64,000 nt of DNA. It comes from an uncultured Pelagibacteraceae bacterium (lineage in GTDB: Bacteria; Pseudomonadota; Alphaproteobacteria; Pelagibacterales; Pelagibacteraceae). The DNA is taken from NCBI GenBank assembly GCA_902627565.1, contig CACOJM010000006.1:1-64000 (forward strand), read 5' to 3'. The notes under the pieces were generated by a model. It saw only the letters and a list, made by a program, of their open reading frames with translations. It made no database searches and was not told the origin of the DNA. This document shows positions 59,271-64,000 of this stretch, one piece after another. The translations under genes were made by a program, and so were the position numbers. Position 1 is the stretch's first letter, and each line of letters starts with the position of its first letter.

Positions 59271-59287
59271 GTTATAATTGTTCTAAA
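59271..59287. promoter_or_regulatory. Fur-family box in the irr/fabA divergent promoter
   Basis: GTTATAATTGTTCTAAA shares TTATAAT-N2-TTCTAAA with the katG box. It overlaps the candidate -35 of fabA (TTGTTC) and, on the other strand, a TATAAC that could be the irr -10. This position suggests autoregulation of irr with possible effect on fabA-fabB-fabI. Confidence 0.55.
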
Positions 59288-59307
59288 CTAGTATTAAAGT
59301 ATATTAT
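59278..59307 (+). promoter_or_regulatory. Candidate fabA promoter
   Basis: TTGTTC and TATTAT are separated by 18 nt, ending 38 nt before the fabA ATG. Both hexamers are imperfect, but the pair is the best in the spacer, and its -35 lies inside the Fur-family box. Confidence 0.4.
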
Positions 59308-59345
59308 ATAAAGGTAAAATCAAGTAAATAAGGGTACTCAATTTT

Positions 59346-59846
59346 ATGAAAAAAAATTCATACTCATATAAAGAACTTATTGATTGTGGTAATGGCCATT
59401 TATTTGGGCCTGGTAACGCTAAATTACCTCTTCCACCAATGTTGATGTTTGATAGAATTACAGAAATTAATGAAAAAAATGGAGCTTTCAAAAAAGGTTC
59501 ATTAAAGGCTGAATTAGACGTTAAAAAAGAGCTTTGGTTTTTTGATTGCCATTTTAAAGAAGATCCTGTTATGCCTGGATGTTTGGGTTTAGACGCAATG
59601 TGGCAATTAGTTGGTTTTTATTTAGGTTGGATTGGAAATCCAGGAAAAGGAAGAGCTTTAGGTGTTGGAACTGTAAAATTTACAGGGGAAGTTTTAAGAG
59701 ATATTAAATTAGTCAGGTATGAAATTGATATGAAAAAAATTATGTCGCCAGGAGGTACAACAGTAGGTCTTGCTAATGGATTAGTTTTTGCAGATGACAA
59801 AAAAATATATTCGGCTGATAGTTTAAAAGTAGGATTGTTTAAATGA
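59346..59846 (+). CDS. fabA: 3-hydroxydecanoyl-ACP dehydratase/isomerase
   Basis: FabA introduces the cis double bond of unsaturated fatty acids in the dissociated FAS II pathway. The hot-dog fold contains [30 protein letters not shown] with the catalytic His and Asp. It is 166 residues, opening [27 protein letters not shown]. The stop overlaps the fabB ATG, making a fabA-fabB-fabI unit downstream of the divergent irr. Confidence 0.97.
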   Translation: MKKNSYSYKELIDCGNGHLFGPGNAKLPLPPMLMFDRITEINEKNGAFKKGSLKAELDVKKELWFFDCHFKEDPVMPGCLGLDAMWQLVGFYLGWIGNPGKGRALGVGTVKFTGEVLRDIKLVRYEIDMKKIMSPGGTTVGLANGLVFADDKKIYSADSLKVGLFK

Positions 59847-61057
59847 TGAGAAGAGTAGTAATTACGGGTTTAGGCATTGTTTCTTGTTTAGGTAACAATC
59901 AGGAAGAAGTTTATAAATCACTATTAAATTCAAAATCGGGAATTTCATTTTCTGAGGAATATAGAGAACACAATCTTAAAAGTCATGTTCATGGTAAACC
60001 TAATATAAAACTTGAAGATTATGTCGATAGAAAAACTATTAGATTTATGGGTTCAGGCTCAGCTTATAATTATATAGCTATGAAAGAAGCTATAACTGAC
60101 TCTGGACTTGAGGAAAGTGAAATTAGTAATGTTAAAACTGGAATAGTTATGGGTTCAGGTGGACCTTCTATTGAAAATGTAATATTAGCTGCTGACAAGA
60201 CTAGGGCTAAAACTCCTAAATTAATGGGACCTTTTATCGTTCCAAGAACAATGGCAAGTACCGCCTCAGCAACACTTGCGGTTCCATTTAAAATCAAGGG
60301 GACGAACTACACAATGAGTTCAGCTTGTGCCACTAGTGGTCATTGCATTGGAAATTCCATGGAATTAATTCAAATGGGTAAACAAGATATTGTATTCGCG
60401 GGAGGAAGTGAGGAAATTCACTGGGCAATGACTGCTATGTTTGATGCGATGACAGCACTATCATCAAAATATAATGATACACCAGAGACTGCTTCACGAG
60501 CGTATGATAAAACTAGAGATGGTTTTGTTATTGCTGGAGGTGGTGGAGTATTGGTACTTGAGGAATATGAACATGCTAAAGCCAGAGGTGCTAAAATATA
60601 CGCAGAACTTACTGGTTATGGAGCAACCTCAGATGGCTACGATATGGTAGCACCATCTGGTGAAGGAGCAGTAAGATGTATGAAAATGGCAATGGCTACT
60701 GCTAAAAATAAAATTGATTATATCAATACCCATGGAACTTCTACTCCTGTTGGTGATATTACTGAACTCAATGCTGTTAAAAATACTTTTGGAGAAAATA
60801 TTCCAAAAATTAGTTCAACAAAATCTTTATCTGGTCATCCTCTAGGGGCTGCATCAGTGCATGAAGCTATTTATTGTTTAATCATGATGAAAAATAATTT
60901 TATTGCTGGATCAGCAAATATAAATGAGATGGATGAAGAGGCTAAAAAATTCCCAGTTGTTACAAAAACAGAAACTAGTGCAACTTTAAATACGGTGATG
61001 TCTAATAGTTTTGGTTTCGGTGGAACTAACGCTGCTTTAATTTTTGAAAAGGTTTAA
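59843..61057 (+). CDS. fabB: 3-oxoacyl-ACP synthase I
   Basis: Condensing enzyme for elongation, including the unsaturated branch made by FabA. Catalytic triad: Cys in [14 protein letters not shown], His in [13 protein letters not shown] and His in [17 protein letters not shown]; the C-terminal [16 protein letters not shown] loop is intact. It is 404 residues. Two consecutive ATG codons open the frame; the first (59843) overlaps the fabA stop. Confidence 0.96.
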   Translation: MMRRVVITGLGIVSCLGNNQEEVYKSLLNSKSGISFSEEYREHNLKSHVHGKPNIKLEDYVDRKTIRFMGSGSAYNYIAMKEAITDSGLEESEISNVKTGIVMGSGGPSIENVILAADKTRAKTPKLMGPFIVPRTMASTASATLAVPFKIKGTNYTMSSACATSGHCIGNSMELIQMGKQDIVFAGGSEEIHWAMTAMFDAMTALSSKYNDTPETASRAYDKTRDGFVIAGGGGVLVLEEYEHAKARGAKIYAELTGYGATSDGYDMVAPSGEGAVRCMKMAMATAKNKIDYINTHGTSTPVGDITELNAVKNTFGENIPKISSTKSLSGHPLGAASVHEAIYCLIMMKNNFIAGSANINEMDEEAKKFPVVTKTETSATLNTVMSNSFGFGGTNAALIFEKV

Positions 61058-61060
61058 ATT

Positions 61061-61846
61061 ATGAGTTTGATGAAGGGTAAAAAAGGATTAATAATGGGTG
61101 TTGCCAATGAAAGATCTATCGCTTGGGGCATCTCCCAAAAACTTGCAGAAGCTGGGGCTGAACTTGCATTTACATATTTAGGTGATGCTTTAAAAAAAAG
61201 AGTTGTACCTTTAGCTGAAAAATTAAATTCGAAAGTAACATTCAGTTGTGATGTTGAAAAAAAAGAGGATATAATAAAATTATTTGAAGATATTAAATCA
61301 CAATGGAGTGAAATCGATTTTGTAGTTCATGCAATTGCTTTTTCAGATAAATCGGAATTATCAGGTGAATATTTAGATACAACTAGAGAAAACTTTCTAA
61401 GAAGTATGTTAATATCATGTTTTTCATTTACAGAAGTTGCAAAAGAAGCTTCAAAAGTAATGAAAGAAGGTGGAAGTTTAATTACCTTAAGCTATGAAGC
61501 AAACAAAGCTATTCCAAATTATAATGTAATGGGTGTATGTAAAGCTGCTTTAGAGTCTAGTGTTAAATATCTTGCAAGAGATCTAGGTGCTAGAGGCATG
61601 AGAGTAAATGCGATAAGTGCTGGGCCTATTAAAACATTAGCTGCTTCCGCTATTGGAGATGCAAAATTCTTATATAAATGGAATGAAGATCATTCTTTAT
61701 TAAAAAGAAACGTTGATATACATGATGTTGGAAATTCAGCATTATACCTACTTAGTGACCTTGCAAACGGTGTTACTGGTGAAATTCATTATGTAGATGC
61801 TGGATATAATAAAGTTGGTATGCCAGATCCTAAAAATATTAGTTAA
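61061..61846 (+). CDS. fabI: Enoyl-ACP reductase (NADH)
   Basis: Final reduction step of the fatty-acid elongation cycle. It opens GKKGLIMGVANERSIAWGISQKLAEAGAE, the NAD-binding loop of FabI. The SDR catalytic region is TLSYEANKAIPNYNVMGVCKAALESSVKYLARDLG with the Tyr and Lys, and RVNAISAGPIKTLAASAI follows. Length 261 is normal. It starts 3 nt after fabB, ending the lipid operon apart from a small ORF. Confidence 0.96.
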   Translation: MSLMKGKKGLIMGVANERSIAWGISQKLAEAGAELAFTYLGDALKKRVVPLAEKLNSKVTFSCDVEKKEDIIKLFEDIKSQWSEIDFVVHAIAFSDKSELSGEYLDTTRENFLRSMLISCFSFTEVAKEASKVMKEGGSLITLSYEANKAIPNYNVMGVCKAALESSVKYLARDLGARGMRVNAISAGPIKTLAASAIGDAKFLYKWNEDHSLLKRNVDIHDVGNSALYLLSDLANGVTGEIHYVDAGYNKVGMPDPKNIS

Positions 61847-61859
61847 TACGATTCAAAAT

Positions 61860-61979
61860 ATGGAAATATTTATTTTATTGGTTTGTTTAGTATTTGTAAT
61901 TTATTACCTTTTTAGACCCACCACCAAAAAAGAAAAAGACCAATTTAATGATAAAAACAATTGGCGAGGTGGATTTTAA
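61860..61979 (+). CDS. Small single-span membrane protein, 39 aa
   Basis: The track starts at 61797 inside fabI, but the ATG at 61860 gives a self-contained 39-residue protein: one N-terminal helix (MEIFILLVCLVFVIYYLF) and a charged tail (KKEKDQFNDKNNWRGGF). It is 13 nt after fabI and converges on pnp with a 2-nt gap. No family is recognised. The clean helix-plus-hydrophilic-tail layout favours a real gene. Confidence 0.5.
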   Translation: MEIFILLVCLVFVIYYLFRPTTKKEKDQFNDKNNWRGGF

Positions 61980-61981
61980 TT

Positions 61982-64000
61982 TTATTCAGCAGCTTGTTTC
62001 ATAGAAAGCTTAACTTTACCTCTATCAAAACCAATTACCTTAACTTTTACTTCATCACCTTCTTTGACAACATCGGTAACTTTCGCTACTCTTTTATCTG
62101 CAAGTTCTGAAATATGAACAAGTCCATCTTGTTTTCCTAGGAAATTAACAAATGCACCAAACTCCATTACTTTCATCACCTTACCTGAGTAAATTTTATT
62201 TAATTCAGCTTTTGCAGTAATGTCTTTAATCATTTGCATAGCGACGTTTCTAGCTTCTTCATCTGGAGCCGCAACTGTAACTTCTCCTTCGTCATTCACA
62301 TCGACTTTTGCACCTGATTTTTCAACAATTTCTCTAATTGTTGCTCCACCTTTTCCAATCACAGCTGCAATATCTTTTTTATCAACCTTTATTTTTTCCA
62401 TTTTCGGAGTGTGTTTTCCAACATCTGCTCTTGAAGCTGGTAATGCTTTATTCATTTCACCTAAAATATGAACTCTACCATCTTTAGCTTGTTTTAAAGC
62501 TTGTTCCATGATTTCAAATGTAATACCTGTAATTTTGATATCCATTTGAAGTGAAGTAATTCCATCTTTAGTTCCTGCAACTTTAAAATCCATGTCTCCT
62601 AAATGATCCTCATCACCTAGAATGTCTGACAAGACACTAAAATCATCACCCTCTTTAATTAATCCCATTGCTATACCTGCAACAGGCTCTTTAATTGGTA
62701 CTCCTGCATCCATTAATGCTAATGATGTTCCACAAACAGTAGCCATAGAGGAGGAACCATTGGATTCTGTAATTTCAGATACAACTCTAAAAGTGTACGG
62801 AAATGAATCTTTTGAAGGTAACGAAGAATGAATAGCTCTCCATGCTAATTTTCCATGACCTATCTCTCTTCTACCAGTCCCTATTCTGCCGGTTTCTCCA
62901 ACTGAAAAAGGTGGAAAATTATAGTGAAGCATAAATCTTTCTCTCTGTAATCCATCTAAGCTTTCTATTCGTTGTTCATCATCAGATGTGCCTAATGTAG
63001 CCGTCACAATTGCTTGTGTTTCTCCTCTGGTAAATAAAGCTGAACCATGGGTTCTTGGCAAGATACCAACTTCACATGATATTGGCCGTACATCTGATAA
63101 ACCTCTACCATCAATTCTACTCTTATTTTTAAGTATATCTGTTCTGACAATAGATTTCTCGAGATTTTTTAACTGACTATTTACGTCAAGATCAGTATAG
63201 TTTTCATTTTCCTCGTAAAGTTTTTTAGCTTTATCAGTTATTTCTGAAATTTGATTAGATCTATCTTGCTTATCTTTTGTTGCGAAAGCTTTTTTAAGAT
63301 CTTCAGTAAAAGTTTCCTCAAGCTTTTTTTTAACCTCAGATAGGTCTTTTTTTTCAACAGTCCACTCAGGTTTTCTGCATTCTTTTGCTAGTTCCTCTAT
63401 CATTTTAATTACTGGAACAAAACCTTCGTGACCAAATTTTACTGCATTTAACATTTCTTCCTCTGTTAAACCATTAGCTTCAGACTCCACCATAAGCACT
63501 GCTTCTTTTGTTCCTGCTACAACTAAATCTAAACTTGAATTTTCTAATTCTGATTTAGACGGATTTAAAACATATTTTCCATCAATAAATCCAACTCTTG
63601 AGGCACCTACAGGTCCCATAAATGGCATCCCAGAAATAGCTAATGCGGCTGATGAAGCTGTGATTGATAAAATATCAGCCTCATTTTCTTTATCGTAAGA
63701 AATAACAGTTGGTAATAGCTGTACCTCATTTTTAAATTCACCAGGAAACAAAGGTCTAATTGGTCTATCAATTAATCTTGAGATTAACGTTTCACTTTCT
63801 GTAGGTCTTGCCTCTCTCTTAAAGTATCCACCTGGAATTTTTCCAGCTGCATAGTATTTCTCCTGATAATTTACAGATAAAGGAAAATAATCCATATCTG
63901 GATTAACTTTTTTTGCTCCCACTACTGTTGCTAAAACAACTGTCTCTCCACATTTCGCAATTATTGCGCCATCTGCTTGTCTTGCTATTTTACCAGTTTC
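61982..64000 (-). CDS. pnp: Polynucleotide phosphorylase, 5' end outside window
   Basis: Phosphorolytic 3'-5' exoribonuclease of mRNA decay. The frame stays open to the window edge; the 26 codons beyond the track's GTG (63922) read [20 protein letters not shown]..., the family N-terminus, so the true start is past 64000. The first and second RNase PH domains ([46 protein letters not shown]), the KH domain ([25 protein letters not shown]) and the S1 domain ([28 protein letters not shown]) are all present. Confidence 0.97.
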   Translation of the reverse strand, partial: ETGKIARQADGAIIAKCGETVVLATVVGAKKVNPDMDYFPLSVNYQEKYYAAGKIPGGYFKREARPTESETLISRLIDRPIRPLFPGEFKNEVQLLPTVISYDKENEADILSITASSAALAISGMPFMGPVGASRVGFIDGKYVLNPSKSELENSSLDLVVAGTKEAVLMVESEANGLTEEEMLNAVKFGHEGFVPVIKMIEELAKECRKPEWTVEKKDLSEVKKKLEETFTEDLKKAFATKDKQDRSNQISEITDKAKKLYEENENYTDLDVNSQLKNLEKSIVRTDILKNKSRIDGRGLSDVRPISCEVGILPRTHGSALFTRGETQAIVTATLGTSDDEQRIESLDGLQRERFMLHYNFPPFSVGETGRIGTGRREIGHGKLAWRAIHSSLPSKDSFPYTFRVVSEITESNGSSSMATVCGTSLALMDAGVPIKEPVAGIAMGLIKEGDDFSVLSDILGDEDHLGDMDFKVAGTKDGITSLQMDIKITGITFEIMEQALKQAKDGRVHILGEMNKALPASRADVGKHTPKMEKIKVDKKDIAAVIGKGGATIREIVEKSGAKVDVNDEGEVTVAAPDEEARNVAMQMIKDITAKAELNKIYSGKVMKVMEFGAFVNFLGKQDGLVHISELADKRVAKVTDVVKEGDEVKVKVIGFDRGKVKLSMKQAAE

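Noticed and set aside
61797-61859. Upstream start of the small ORF after fabI
   Set aside because: It lies inside fabI in another frame; the internal ATG at 61860 gives a sensible one-helix protein.
63920-63922. GTG at 63922 as the pnp start
   Set aside because: The frame continues to the window edge and encodes the conserved PNPase N-terminus, so this GTG is an internal Val codon.

Overview
The window looks like a piece of a streamlined, very AT-rich marine alphaproteobacterium of the SAR11 / Pelagibacterales type. The gene set is alphaproteobacterial: RegB kinase with the quinone heptapeptide, Irr-like regulator next to fabA-fabB-fabI, CobT, CarD, a SUV3-like helicase, Coq7, UbiE/UbiB, and the dnaA / rpsT / mutM / ubiE / ubiB / coaBC / dut neighbourhood. 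Proteins are Lys/Asn/Ile-rich, intergenic gaps are tiny, and many genes overlap as ATGA or TAATG. The species assignment is an inference from content and synteny; no rRNA gene is present. I see no insertion sequence, prophage, CRISPR array or transposase.

Layout. 1-4.6 kb: the 3' part of cobT facing a gyrB-regB pair. 4.7-8.5 kb: tRNA-Ser(GGA), then a small surface-glycan island (GDPD-like fragment, a HAD/nucleotidyltransferase fusion, a WavE-like protein) facing an FkbM-family methyltransferase. 8.5-18.1 kb: one long minus-strand transcription unit running GT4 glycosyltransferase-thrS-infC-rpmI-rplT-pheS-pheT-lepA-fkbM. 18.2-25 kb: alpha/beta hydrolase and glutamate synthase gltD-gltB. 25-31 kb: uppP, a DMT exporter and aceE-aceF of pyruvate dehydrogenase, with a lipoyl domain fused to E1. 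31-37.2 kb: thiolase, tRNA-Arg(ACG), thioesterase, SUV3-like helicase, TerB-like protein, ferredoxin and CarD. 37.2-39.4 kb: a tiny, extremely basic peptide gene with its own control signals, an acyl-CoA synthetase and tRNA-Leu(CAA). 39.4-46.5 kb: membrane, redox and quinone genes (DedA-like, DsbB, Coq7, HIG1, TlpA-like), argH-lipoprotein-lysA and an acyltransferase. 46.5-55.6 kb: dnaA-dnaN, rpsT, mutM, ubiE-ubiB-coaBC-dut-ThiF-like, and an SH3 protein. 55.7-61.9 kb: katG with a 2OG hydroxylase and DUF2061, an Irr-like regulator, and fabA-fabB-fabI. 62-64 kb: pnp, cut by the window end.

The points most worth a second look are: (i) a 25-codon Lys/Arg/Ala peptide gene at about 37.3 kb with a TTGACA element, a perfect 9-bp-arm palindrome, a strong ribosome binding site and a shared bidirectional terminator; (ii) near-identical Fur-family boxes in the katG promoter and in the irr/fabA divergent promoter; (iii) the lipoyl-E1 fusion in AceE; and (iv) the small glycan island beside tRNA-Ser. 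Several short genes missing from the ORF track were read by hand: a 42-aa lipoprotein between argH and lysA, single-span peptides, and the basic peptide.
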